Shown one piece after another: positions 23,328-34,621 of a DNA stretch of 64,000 bases; position 1 is the stretch's first letter; each line of letters begins with the position of its first letter. The stretch lies in the NCBI GenBank assembly GCA_037957365.1, contig JARHVA010000592.1:372001-436000 (forward strand). Direction: 5' to 3'. The position numbers and the translations under genes were made by a program. The notes beneath the pieces are model-generated. The model ran no database searches, was not told the DNA's origin, and worked only from the letters and a program-made list of their open reading frames with translations. Origin of the DNA: Torreya grandis. Lineage: Eukaryota > Streptophyta > Pinopsida > Cupressales > Taxaceae.

Positions 23328-23473
23328 TTGGTTGTAGGTTTAGAGTTTGATATTCAATAATTGGTATCAAAGCTCAGGTTCACTAATAGGTGGTTTAGAT
23401 ATGTGTAGTGTGTATTGATTACAGGTTGCTCACAGGAGTTTTTGCAGGGATTTCTGTTTGAGTGGGAGAAGCA

Positions 23474-26400
23474 ATGGCAGATGAAAGTAAACTGAGAATG
23501 GAAAAGTTCAATGGCAAAAAACTATCAACATTAGAGAATGCAGATAGAGGACTATCTGTATCAGAAGGATCTATACTTACCATTAGGTGGGATTACAAAG
23601 AAGCCCATAGACATGGAGGATGAAGAATGGGAAGTTCTTGACAGAAAGGCTCTGGGGTCTATAAGACTGAGTCTAGCATCTACTGTGATATATAATTTAT
23701 CACAGGCAAAAACAATGGTAGAGTTGATGACTACTCTAGCAAATTTGTACAAAAAACCCTCAGCTTCTAATAAGGTATATCTTATGAAGCAACTATTCAA
23801 TTTGCATATGCAGGAAGGTGGATCTGTATCTAATCACCTGAATGATTTCCATGGTATTGTAAATCAATTAAGTTCAGTCAAAATTGTATTTGATGATGAA
23901 ATAAAAGGTCTTTTAATATTATGTTCTTTGCTTGAAAGCTGGCATAGCTTAGTAATGGCAATTAGCAATACTGCATTTGCATCAAATATTTTAAAAGTAG
24001 AGGATGTTGTTAGTGTTATCTTGAATGAGGAAATTCGCAGGAAAAGCACAGAAGAGACATTTGGGAACGCTTTAAGTCTTGAGAGCAGGGGAAGGCAAAA
24101 AGAGAAGAGCAAGAAAGGGAGATCAAGATCCAAGTCTAAGGGGAAAGGCAGATCTAAATCCAGAAATGGCAGAAGGCCACAATGCTGGAATTATGGAAAG
24201 ATGGGGCACATAAGCAGAGATTACTGGTCAAAGCCTAAGGAGGACAATCAGCACGAAGGCAAAGAAGAAGCAAAAGTTGCAGGTATTACACAAGATGCTT
24301 TAATATTCTCTTTGCATAATAATATAGAATCTTGGGTGTTAGATTCTGGTGCATCTTTTCATGCTACCCCAAATAGGGAATATTTCTGTGACTATATCCA
24401 TGGAGATTTTAGAATAGTATATCTAAGGGATGATGAACCCTGTAAAATTATTGGCAAAGGTAAAGTGCAGCTGAAAATGCAGAATGGCAACACATGGGTG
24501 TTGAGAGAAGTTATGCATGTTCCTAGCTTGAAGAGAAATTTGATTTCTGCAAGAAAGTTAGGGGATGAGGGTTGTACAGTAACTCTCACAGCAGAATCTT
24601 GGAAGGTGACCAAGGGTGCACTTGTTATGGCCAGAGGTAAGAGAGTAGGTACTCTTTATTTGTGTAATTGTGTTACTAACAATTCTCCTTCTATATTATC
24701 TACTTCAGATGTGGATGCAAAATTGTGGCACTCAAGGCTTGGCCACATGAGTGAGAAGGGGATGTCAATTCTTAAGTCTAAAGGTAAGCTTTCAGATTTG
24801 AAAAGCATGGATCTAGAATTTTGTGAGCACTGTGTATTTGGAAAACAGAAAAGGGTTAGTTTTCTCAAGACTGGGTCTACAAAGAAGAAGCATAAGTTGC
24901 AGCTTGTTCACACAGACGTGTGGGGACCGGCTCAAGTAGCTTCTATTGGAGGATCACAGTACTATGTTTCGTTCATAAATGATGCTACAAGAAAGGTATG
25001 GATCTACTGTATTAAGAAGAAATCTGATGTATTTGAGACTTTTAAGATTTGGAAAGCTATGGTTGAGAATGAAACAGGGAAAAGATTAAAGTGCCTGAGA
25101 TCTGACAATGGTGGAGAGTTTTGCAGTTATAAGTTCAACTGGTATTGTTACATGCATGGAATTCGTAGGCAAAGGATGGTTCCAAGGACACCTCAGCAGA
25201 ATGGTATTGTTGAAAGGATGAACAGAACAATCATGGAGCATGCAAGATGTATGAGATTGCATGTTGGTTTGCCCTTAGATTTGTGGGTAGAAGTTGTTGA
25301 CACTGTAGTGTACCTGATTAACAGAGGACCCTCTACAGCTCTGGATGGTGTAATTCCAGAAGAGGCTTGGATAGGTAAAAAGGTAGATCTCTCTTTTCTC
25401 AAAGTTTTTGGTTGTGAAGCCTTTGTGCATGTAGATAAGGAAAATAGAAAGAAGCTCGATGATAAGTCTATGAGGTGCACGTTTATTGGCTATAGCTCAG
25501 ATGATTTTGGTTTCAAATTTTGGAATCTAGGAACTAACAATATAATTAGGAGCCGTGACGTTGTTTTCAATGAAAAAGTGATGTATAGTGATCAGCTGAA
25601 GAAGCTAAATCAATCTGGGCAGAGCAATAGTGAATTGGATGAGGTGATGATCCAAAATGAGCTCGTGGGAAAAAGAAATAATCACTTACAGGAAAACACA
25701 GAGACTGATGTCGACAAGATAGGAACTGGCATCGACAGAACAGAAATCGAGGTCAGTCATACAGAGACCGATGTCGGCAGGACAGGCACCGGCGTCGGTC
25801 AGGCAGAACTGGCGTCGGCCAGTAACAGGTCTGGAGGTGACCAAGGTTGGTCACTGTCAGAGAATTTGGGTGGACAGCGTGTTGTGAACGAATCTCAGAC
25901 ACCCATCAGGAGGTCAGAAAGGGTAAGTAAGCCTCCAATTAGATATTCTCCTTCATTATTCTATTTATTGCTAACTGATAGTGGAAAACCAGAGAGTTTT
26001 GAAGAAGCAATACAGGTGGAGTCCAAGAGTCAGTGGGAGCGTGGCATGGTTGAGGAGATGGAGTCCTTAAGAGAGAACCAAACATGGGATTTGGTTGAAT
26101 TGTTAGCTGGTAAGAGAACACTGAAGAACAGATGGACCTACAGGTTGAAAGAAGGTGAGAATGGGCAGATGAGATATAAGGCCAGATTGGTAGTGAAAGG
26201 ATTTGCACAAAAGCCAGGTATTGATTTTGGTGAGATTTTTTCTCCTGTTGTTAAAATGACTTCTATACGGATTGTACTGTCTTTGGTTGCTGTTGAGGAT
26301 TTGCATCTTGAGCAGCTAGATGTTAAGACAGCATTTCTTCATGGAGATTTGGATGAGGAAATTTATATGGAATAGTCAGAAGGATTTGAGGTCAAGGGTA

Positions 26401-27538
26401 AGGAGAAGTTAGTGTGCAGATTGAAGAAAAGTTTGTATGGCCTCAAGCAAGCTCCTAGACAGTGGTATTTGAAATTTGACAGGTTTATGACTAAGCATGG
26501 CTACAGTAGGTGTCAATCTGACCATTGTGTATATTTTAAGAGATTGGATAATGGTAGATATATTATTCTATTGTTGTATGTAAATGGCATGCTGGTTGCA
26601 GGATCACACATGTAGGATATCTCTGAGCTTAAGGTGAAATTAGCTCAAACATTTGCTATGAAGGATTTGGGAGCAGCAAAGAAAATCCTTGGCATGAGCA
26701 TTAAGAGAGACAGGAAAAATCACAGGTTGATATTGTCTCAAGAGGATTATTGGACAAGGTGTTGAAACGGTTCAATATGCAGGATGCTAAACCGGTAAGC
26801 ACACCTTTGGCTGGACATTTTAAGTTATGTAAAGAACAATGTCCTAATTCACATGATGAGGTAGAGTACATGAGTAAGGTTCCATATTCTTCCATAGTAG
26901 GAAGTTTGATGTATGCAATGGTGTGTACTAGACCAGATATTGGCCAAGCAGTGGGAGTTGTAAGTAAGTATATGGCCAATCCAGGTAAGGAACATTGGAA
27001 AGTAGTTTAGTGGATCCTTAGATATCTGAGAGGAACCAGCAGTAGGCACGTGTGCTATGGAGGTTCAGATACTTCTCTACATGGTTATGTAGATTCAGAT
27101 ATGGTAGGTGATTTGGATGGTAGGAGGAGCACTACAGGTTATGTTTTCACTGTAGGTGAAACGGCGGTTAGCTGGATATCTAAGTTGCAGAAGGTTGTTG
27201 CCTTGTCAACTACAGAAGCAGAGTATCTTGCAGCCACAGAAGCTAGCAAAGAAATGATATGGATGACATGGTTCATGGAAGAGCTTGGAAGGGAGCATGG
27301 GAGTTGCAGATTGTATAGTGACAGTTAGAGTGCAATCCATTTGGCTAAGAACTCAACCTTTCATTCAAGAACCAAGCACATACAGCTAAGGTACCATTTC
27401 ATACGGCAGGTTTTGGAAGATGGTGATTTGAAGCTGGAGAAGATCCATACAGATAGGAATCCTACTGATATGTTAACCAAGCCGGTTACAAAGGAGAAGT
27501 TGAATCTTCATTCAACTTCTGTTGGTCTTCATGATTGA
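23474..27538 (+). pseudogene. Copia gag-pol polyprotein, nearly full length but inactivated
   Basis: Start ATG at 23474 (MADESKLRMEKFNG). One extra A at about 23519 shifts the frame, after which 945 codons stay open to 26375. Order: gag; knuckle with both outer Cys changed (CWNYGKMGHISRDYW); protease WVLDSGAS; pre-integrase LWHSRLGHMS; integrase with all three acids visible (HTDVWGP, LRSDNGGEF, PQQNGIVERMNR); a TETDVGRTGTGVGQ repeat segment; RT (RLVVKGFAQ, LKQAPRQWY); RNase H (STTEAEYLAA, NPTDMLTKPV). Inactivating changes: TAG at 26373, 26613, 27008 and 27326, a one-base loss near 26748, and the RT site YVDDM read as YVNGM. It replicated by reverse transcription in the past and cannot now encode an active RT. 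Confidence 0.93.
25690..25820 (+). repeat. In-frame GACCGATGTCGG repeats in copia pol
   Basis: Between integrase and RT the coding strand has five to six imperfect copies of ACCGATGTCGGCAGGACAGG-like units, giving the peptide repeat TETDVxRTGTGVGQ. The core matches the motif in this family's LTRs. Confidence 0.75.
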
Positions 27539-27600
27539 GTTGAAGATGGAGGAGCTAGAAGATGTTGTTGTACAGGTACTGGTGCAGTTGTTTGTCTCCA

Positions 27601-27610
27601 AGTGGGAGAT
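27601..27610 (+). other. Polypurine tract of inner copia
   Basis: AGTGGGAGAT directly before the 3' LTR start TGTTAAGG. Confidence 0.8.
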
Positions 27611-28323
27611 TGTTAAGGTGTGGAGCCTAAAAGCATCACATATGAGCGCATTACCAAGTTGCAGGTTTACAGAGTCATCGGCGTCGGTCAGGAGTGACCG
27701 ACGTCGGTACGGTGCAGTTGAAGAGACGCCGACATCGGCAAAGGATCGGCCGACGTCGGTCACAGGCAAGCAGGCAGGAACCGGCATCAGTTACCTGTGC
27801 GTCCAGAATGCTATTTCTGAGGATAGAAGCGAGTGTTTGCATGATGAGTTTAAGTCTTAGTCTTAAGTTCGCATTTCTATTATTAGCAAGATTGTTTTTA
27901 GAGCCCTTGTTCAAGAGGCTTAACTGTTGGTTGTAAGTGCATGCTCAAGTTTCCTAATTCTATATGTAGAATTAGATCTTCTTAGCTTAGTGTGATTATT
28001 TTAGTAGTTCATTGTATGTGAATGTTGAAGAACAGTACAGAGTTGTATCAATCCAGGTTGTTGGAGTTGATTGTACTTGAGAGAGATAGCTCTTAAGGGA
28101 TAGAGATCTAGAGAGAGATCTTGTGCATCTGAGAGAGGTGTGGAAGAAAGAAGTTTCTTCAATTGTATTCCTTTTGTAAAGAGTTTTAATACAAGTTTTC
28201 AGGGTGGTTCCTTGTATCTCTTGTTCTTTGCTATTATCTGATTCTAGTTACTTATCTATCTGATTTAATTCCGCAATTTATTGCTTTCATAAGTGTAATC
28301 ATATTGTTGGTTGATCCCCAACA
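27611..28323 (+). repeat. 3' LTR of inner copia (713 bp)
   Basis: TGTTAAGG ... CCCCAACA ends. The U3 region at 27680-27790 has five CpG-rich copies of the motif, including GTGACCGACGTCGGT and GGCCGACGTCGGTCAC. A purine-rich GAGAGAGAT segment follows at 28080-28140, probably near the transcribed R region. Confidence 0.9.
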
Positions 28324-30206
28324 CTTGTGTTGATGTTTCATGATGAATTAGATATTGGAGAGTGTTTTATAATCCTTGAGGATCATCTATATGGAAATTT
28401 TAGGTATATCAATCCATCTTTAGTATGAACAATGCTTAATAAGTTGATTGTTTGTTTGTTCATGGTGTTCTTCTATCCAAGGTCATTGTTTGAGTTGATT
28501 GAGCATACGCAGAGGTGAGTAGAGATGATTGTGATCATTTGAGAATGTCTAAGTGGTCATGTGGAGTGGACCTATGAAATTTAAATTGGTATTTTTTTTA
28601 TTTTTTTTCTTGATGAATTGTTAAATGGGTGAATAGGTCTCCATGAGACCTATAAGGACTGCAAGGGCCTAATCGAAAGGTGTAGTTGCTTAAGGGTGAC
28701 CCATGTATGATATGGATGACCTTTTAAGATGATATTGAGTTGTGTCTTGATGTGAGATAATACTTAAGGGCTAAGGCATGTCTAATAACTGACCAAGATA
28801 GTGATGTTCATGAATGCTCTATAAATAGTGAAACCAAAGATGACGGTTTCTAGATTTTGAAGAAGAGTGTGCATGTAAGAATTGTGGAGTGAAAGAGAGG
28901 GAGAGTACTCAGTAGATGATTTGATGAGTAAATTATATTAATAACTATTTGTATGACTTATGGGTCAAGTTTTTTATTTCAAAATAGTGCTCTTGTTGGT
29001 TGAGGATGAGCGAAGAGGTCTAGGCTTAACTAAAAGGATGTTTTGTATGTCTTGAGAGTGAGCAAAGGATAGATGGTGTTTGTATGAGTTTAGTGGATGA
29101 TTTAAGAGAAAAATCAGAGTATGGATTGATTAAATGACCATCTATTCATATTGTTAATTTGGTGGCAAAGTTGTTGTTGAGAAGTGAAGAGTGATCCAAA
29201 AGGTCGCTTTAGATGTATTGAGTGTGTAGAATTGAAGAAAGCTGATATACTTTGTATCTCCATCAAATTAGTAAGAAATCAGTGTTTAACATATGTTCTA
29301 TTCATAGGTGTTGTTGTGATTTCTTACCATCTAGGGGGTTGCATCCTCCTTGCAAGGTGAAACTTGTTAAAGTTCTAGTTGTTGTGTCAGCTCAGCTAGA
29401 TAGGTGTAGTAGTTCCTTGTGGGATTGCAATCTCAATAAAAAAAGGGATGGTAGTTCCTTGATCAATTTTGGTTGGTATAAATTGGTTCTTGTTATTATA
29501 GAATAGTAGTCCAATTTCAAGTTCTAGTGGGTTTTCTCCCCCAAGATGGTTTCTCATATATGTCATGTGTTATGTGTTTCATCTTGCATTGTCTCTCTTG
29601 TTCATTGTTATGAATGATATGTATGCTTCATGAAATATTTGTGGTAATTGATTAAGATTTTGAAAGGATTGAAATTAAATTTGGATTATCTAGGCTCACT
29701 AATTCAACCCTGCTCATAGTGATTGTAACTTTAACATTCTCACCTCTCACCTAATATGGGGAGAAGATATATACCATTAGTAGGTCTTGGATTAGTCATC
29801 AATGATAGTACAAGTTGATATGGGTTGCTATCACCTTCATCATTTTTCAAAGGTTATTAGTGTTTATTGGACATCAAGGAGATATGCCATACATAGTACA
29901 AGTTGGTCACTTGGATGGGCTTCTAGGTGGAGCTTTATGCAGATCGATGTAGTTGGATAGGGTTTGATTACGTTCCACTATAGTAAGTTACATATGATCA
30001 TAGGAGATGAGCAGGGTTTGATCATGTTCATCAACCTTTTATGCCACAACTCACATGGTAGGCTTCTTTATGGAGTGGCATAAGTTTTGATTAATACCAA
30101 GATGTATATTACACTAGTTGTAGTTGATTTAGAGTTTCTTTGATGACATCAACATCATTGTTCTAGTTATTTCATATTCTATACTCCTTTGGATCAAGGG
30201 GGAGTT
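28324..30206 (+). other. 3' internal part of outer copia, no readable gene
   Basis: This is the continuation of the host element after the nested insertion. No frame over 85 codons, no pol motif. It ends in the polypurine tract AAGGGGGAGTT at 30196-30206, directly before the 3' LTR. Confidence 0.7.
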
Positions 30207-30416
30207 TGTTGGATTATTTATGATCTAAAAACATAATTGTTTTAATTATTTAATTATTTTTTTATCTCTTATTTTTATGGGTTGGTTGCACCTGTTAGTT
30301 GCTTTTGTAAAACCAACTCATGTAAGATCTTTAAAATCTTATTTTATGTACAAAAATAAACATTATTTTAATGAATAAAAATTTATATGATTATTCCTCC
30401 ATTGCTCAATCCATCA
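30207..30416 (+). repeat. 3' LTR of outer copia (210 bp)
   Basis: Pairs with 20041-20250 (same TGTTGGATTATTTATGATC start and CAATCCATCA end), preceded by a polypurine tract and followed by AATGG. Confidence 0.92.
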
Positions 30417-30421
30417 AATGG
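30417..30421 (+). other. Target-site duplication AATGG (right) of outer copia
   Basis: Exact copy of 20036-20040. Confidence 0.9.
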
Positions 30422-31250
30422 CACCACATGTAAATGTTACAAACAAACCATCAATAAGTGATTTGTAATATACATGTTCTACTTTTTATCTCATTTCTTA
30501 ATTTCTTTACTTTAAATTTTATTTCATTTTTATGATGGCCATACAAAATAAATGTGCACTTGAATTCATCACTGTTTAGAAGGGATGAAACTATAATTCA
30601 CAACAAGAATTTTTGGTCCATATTAGGTCCTCTAAATACATAACAAATTCTCCCATCAATTCACCTATTATGGAATTCATACTTGAAATAAACATAAAAT
30701 TAAAAATGCATATCTAGACATATAAGAACATGACTAGAACATACTCCCAAGTAACATAAAGTGACATATTTTTTTATAGGATCCAATGACTAGTAACAAT
30801 GAACATGATTCAAATATTGATGTTGAAAATTATGTTTTATTACTAATAAACTCCTAAGGAGATTGCTAATAGATTAAGCATCACCATTTGGTGACTATGA
30901 TTCATTAGAAGGAATCAATGAACTCACTTATATCTAGAATTAACCAAAAAAAAACTCACAGATGACCTAGATATATTGTATTGTCATTGTAATATAAAGG
31001 AGAGGGGGAGATGGTTCCAAATCAAGAAAAGGTTATTTTTTATTTTTTATCAATGAACACAATTTATTAATAATAAATAAGATAAATTTATAGCCATGAG
31101 AGAGTAACCATTAAAAATATGTACAAAATGATGTACTAGATGGATTAATAGAACCTAAAATTGAAACATGATTTCATTGGAACGATGATGTAGAATCATC
31201 TAGGCAATCAAACAACTTACATCGCCAAAAAAAGATATTTTGTCTATATG
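30422..31250. other. Non-coding spacer between two LTR elements
   Basis: AT-rich with no recognised feature. Confidence 0.5.
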
Positions 31251-31877
31251 TGTGCTTCTAACTATCGAAGATAACCTACATGGAGTTATTCACACTACAA
31301 CATGCACCTAAATGGGACAACAAATAGTTTCAAGTCATAAGATAGATAATTCTTTATCTCATGATGAAATCATCAATTAATGTAGGCTTGTGGTAACCAA
31401 CAATCATGAAAATGACATAGTGATAAAAAAAATTGTCATTCTACAGGAAGCAGCAGTTTCACCTAAAATAGTTGTGTATTTCCACTAGCAGCCCAAAAAA
31501 ATTCAAGTGCCACTTTTGAGCATTTTTAAAAATACATAGGATCCAAAGATTAACTCCAAATGGACAAATAAAAAGGAAATACTTTGGACTTAGGTAGATT
31601 GAATCTAGAAGAGATATTCTTTGCTAGTGTAGGTGTTTGAGGAGGAAGCTTAGAATATCAGAGTTTAATTTTTAATCTAGGAGGGGACTATGTATCACTC
31701 TTCCTTATGTGTTACTCATATGGAGAGCTAGTAATTGGCATTTGTAATCTTTTTACTTCCTTAAGAAATATTATTAAAAGTGTATGTTTAGTACTAGTCT
31801 CATATTTTTTGTGTGATGAGTGAAACCCTGTAAGGACAATGTTGTCCTTCATGGTACCCCCATTCTTCACCACATCA
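31251..31877 (+). repeat. 5' LTR of the old gypsy-type element
   Basis: About 627 bp, aligning with 34090-34621 joined to 42144-42230. The divergence is visibly much higher than between the young gypsy's LTRs. Confidence 0.72.
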
Positions 31878-32329
31878 ATTTGTATCATATCAAGTTAACA
31901 ACTATGGGAGAAGGGGGGGTTGAGTGTTCTTCATCTTTTGAGTGTGGAAAAACAACAAAATGCTAAAAGAGTGATCTAGAAGAGTGTGTGGCCTACATAG
32001 GTTGAAAATAAGTCATTACAATGGTTTATTAAGGTTGGGAGATAGAGAAAAAATGCCTTAGAAAAGAGTGGGAAGATTTGGATCAATGGATACTAATATG
32101 GTAGGAATGTTAGACATGATTTTAGAGATGCTAAGGGTTATACATATAAGATAATTTGTTGTTTAAAAGGATAGAAGAAGAAGTTTTGTCTTAAGGGATG
32201 ATTTGAGTGATGTATAAAATGAAGAGTTGAGAGTGGAAGACATGGGAGGAGAACCTAAGTGGTTGGATGAAGGAGAATAAAGGATTTTTAGATCCATTTA
32301 AAAGATTGGGAGAGGAGTTAAGATGAAAT

Positions 32330-33530
32330 TTCTAAAAACTTCAAGAATTTTTAAACCATCTGATTGATTGGCTTAATGAGATGGAGAATTATTTTTAATT
32401 TGATGAAGAGGATGATCAATGGAAAGCAAAGGTGACTTAGACAAACTTTAAAGTTCATGTAACCCTATGGTGGAATGAGGTAAAAACAAAGAGTAATATA
32501 AGGGGTAAGGAAAATATTACCCATTAGGAGAGGATGGTTGCAAAGATGAAAGAAAACTTTATGCTTTTAGAATATTAGCTAGATTTATTGATGGGGATAC
32601 ATAACTTGAGGTAAAAGGAGATAAGTATGAAATATTACACATAAAAATTCTACAAGATTACAATCTAATCAGGTCATAGTGAGATGAACCAATAAAATAT
32701 GGTAATACATCAACGGATTGTGGTTGAGTATTCAGGATAAAATTAGTGTAGCAAGGTTGCATACAATGGAAGAATCATATCAATATGCTTTAAAGGTAGA
32801 AGAGAAATTATTTATAAGGAAATAAAGTGTATTAAGAGGAATATGGAGGTTTATTAGTGGTATAGGTCAACCATCCCATGAAGATAACCATTAGTGTAAT
32901 CAATAAGGACCAAGAACTTTTTAAGTTCCAAATCAACAAGCAGAGGAGATACCTCTACAACTAAAAGGGGAAGTTATGAAAAGGAAGAGGAAGAATGTTC
33001 AATGGAATGTATTATAGGTGTGAGATAATTTGATAATCATGATTTTGAGTGTTTTCATGTTAAATGTGATGATGAGAGGCAAAGGAATGAAGGTAGTGAG
33101 CAAGCTTCATGATCAAAACCAAAATCTACAACATAATTTGAACATATAGAAGAATGAACTGATGGAGAGATTTTCTAAAAAGGAGGAGCATCCCAAAGGT
33201 TGAGAATAAGGAAGGAAAATTCCAAAGTATCCACATCTTCATCAATAAGTGTAATACGAAAGGTAAGCGTAGCAATATTATGGTTGATAATTGAATTTGC
33301 AGTTATTTAGTTCCACCAAGATGGTCTACAAGTTGAATTTTGTGTGTGCACCATTCCTAAGGCCATATAAAATGCCTTGGTTATTATATGGTATGGTGAT
33401 GTTTTAAGGGAGTGTTTGAAGTGGAATTAAATATTAATAGATACCGATACAAGGTTTTATGTGATGTTTTACCCATGGATGTATGTCATGTTTTATTTGG
33501 GAGACCATGGTAATTTGATAGGGAGATAAT
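32330..33530 (+). pseudogene. Gypsy gag and protease end, decayed
   Basis: Around 32420-32590 translation gives the standard gypsy gag pattern: KVHVTLWWNEVKTK (usual ASLWWxxLK), then ERMVAKMKENFML (usual WEKMKxELKxxFLP). A DKISVARLHTMEESYQYALK block at about 32730-32800 is the usual helix before the knuckle. At 33463-33511 DVLPMDVCHVLFGRPW matches the end of a gypsy protease (usual DVVPMDACHLLLGRPWQFD). Many TAG/TGA stops at expected Gln/Trp positions. No pol follows. Confidence 0.75.
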
Positions 33531-33763
33531 GTAAGATGGAATATTTAACATTCTTAAAGTCAATAAGGATGGGAAAAAGAGCCCTAAGTCCATTTTAGGA
33601 AAGGGGAGATGGGGAAGAGCACAAGAATAATTTTGTGAGTTGTGTTGTTAAGTATGTGTTGATGAGGGCAGGGATAGATGGCTCTCTAGATATGAGGTAG
33701 GATGAAGAGTTATCTACATTAGTTGGGGAAATGATGGATCATCCAAGATTGTCATTAATTTAG

Positions 33764-34096
33764 ATGTGTACAATAGAAAAGGTAAATGATGTGATCTTAT
33801 TTGGTAGGGCAAGTCAGCTCAATTTTATGAGTAGTTGGGAGGAAATAGTAAATAATTGTTTGGTGGAAAATGATGGTTTTTTATCCAACAAAGTGGAAAG
33901 AAACTATGGTGCTACATTAGATTATGGAATGGCATGTTGTAGCTTTAGCTACAAATTTAAAATGGTGGTTCTACCAACTAACCCAATTGTTTATCACTAT
34001 GGTCACAAACTCTTATCCTATGTGTTTGATGTAGGAGCATTCAAGTCATTAAGCAATCTTGCATTATCTAAAAATATATCTTCTATATTTGTGTAA
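33764..34096 (+). other. Open frame of 110 codons, unknown
   Basis: It lies between the decayed protease and the right LTR of the old element and ends just inside the LTR. No recognised motif. It is the longest open frame in this element and may be the last part of a 3' ORF or chance. I assign no function. Confidence 0.25.
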
Positions 34097-34621
34097 TTTT
34101 GAACATTGAAGGTGAATTACATGGACTTATTCACATCTTAATATGATCCTAGAAGGGAGAAGGAGCAATTTCAAGTCATGAGATAACGAGTTCTCTATCT
34201 CATGGCAAAACTATCAATTAACGCAAATCTAAATTAACTAACAATTATGAAATTGCCATGGTGGTTACATAACATATATTTTATAAGAAGTGCCATTTTC
34301 AACCCAACAGTTGCACACCCCATTAACGGCCCAAAAACGTTTAAGTGTCATTTTTTAGCTTTTTTCAAGATTCAAAGAGTCACTCCACAAGCTACAAAAG
34401 GAAAGGAAAGGCTTTTTACTAGGTAGACTAAAGTTGGAGGAGATTTTCCCATCTATTATAGGTGTTTAAGGAGGAAGAGTAGAAGATTAGAGACCAATGA
34501 TCAGTCTAGGAATGGAATGTATATCACTCTTACCTTATGTGGTAGTCATAGGGAGAGTGAGTGAGTGTCTATGTGTATCCAATCTACATCCTCAAGAATG
34601 ATTGATAAAAGTGTGAGTTTT
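34090..34621 (+). repeat. 3' LTR of the old element, part 1
   Basis: Left part of the LTR interrupted by the young gypsy; continues at 42144. Confidence 0.72.
34617..34621 (+). other. Target-site duplication GTTTT (left) of young gypsy
   Basis: GTTTT precedes the 5' LTR and recurs at 42139-42143 directly after the 3' LTR. Confidence 0.9.

Larger units (their letters stand above)
23282..28323 (+). mobile_element. Inner copia element (TNT1/Tork-like), 5' LTR almost wholly lost
   Basis: It consists of 31 bp of 5' LTR end (23282-23312), a PBS, a gag-pol frame (23474-27538), a polypurine tract and one full 713-bp 3' LTR (27611-28323). The 31 bp match the 3' LTR end with two transitions. It belongs to the same family as the minus-strand element at 1-4304. 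It sits inside the outer copia. No target-site duplication can be checked because the left end is missing. Confidence 0.9.
20041..30416 (+). mobile_element. Outer copia-type LTR element, gag-only remnant, hosting a nested copia
   Basis: It is bounded by 210-bp LTRs (20041-20250 and 30207-30416), a PBS, a polypurine tract and a matching AATGG duplication. Removing the inner copia leaves about 5.3 kb. Internal coding signal is limited to copia gag at 21400-22080. I found no protease, integrase or RT belonging to it in 22.1-23.28 or 28.3-30.2 kb, so it is probably a non-autonomous derivative. The alternative, pol lost when the inner element arrived or afterwards, cannot be excluded. Confidence 0.88.
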
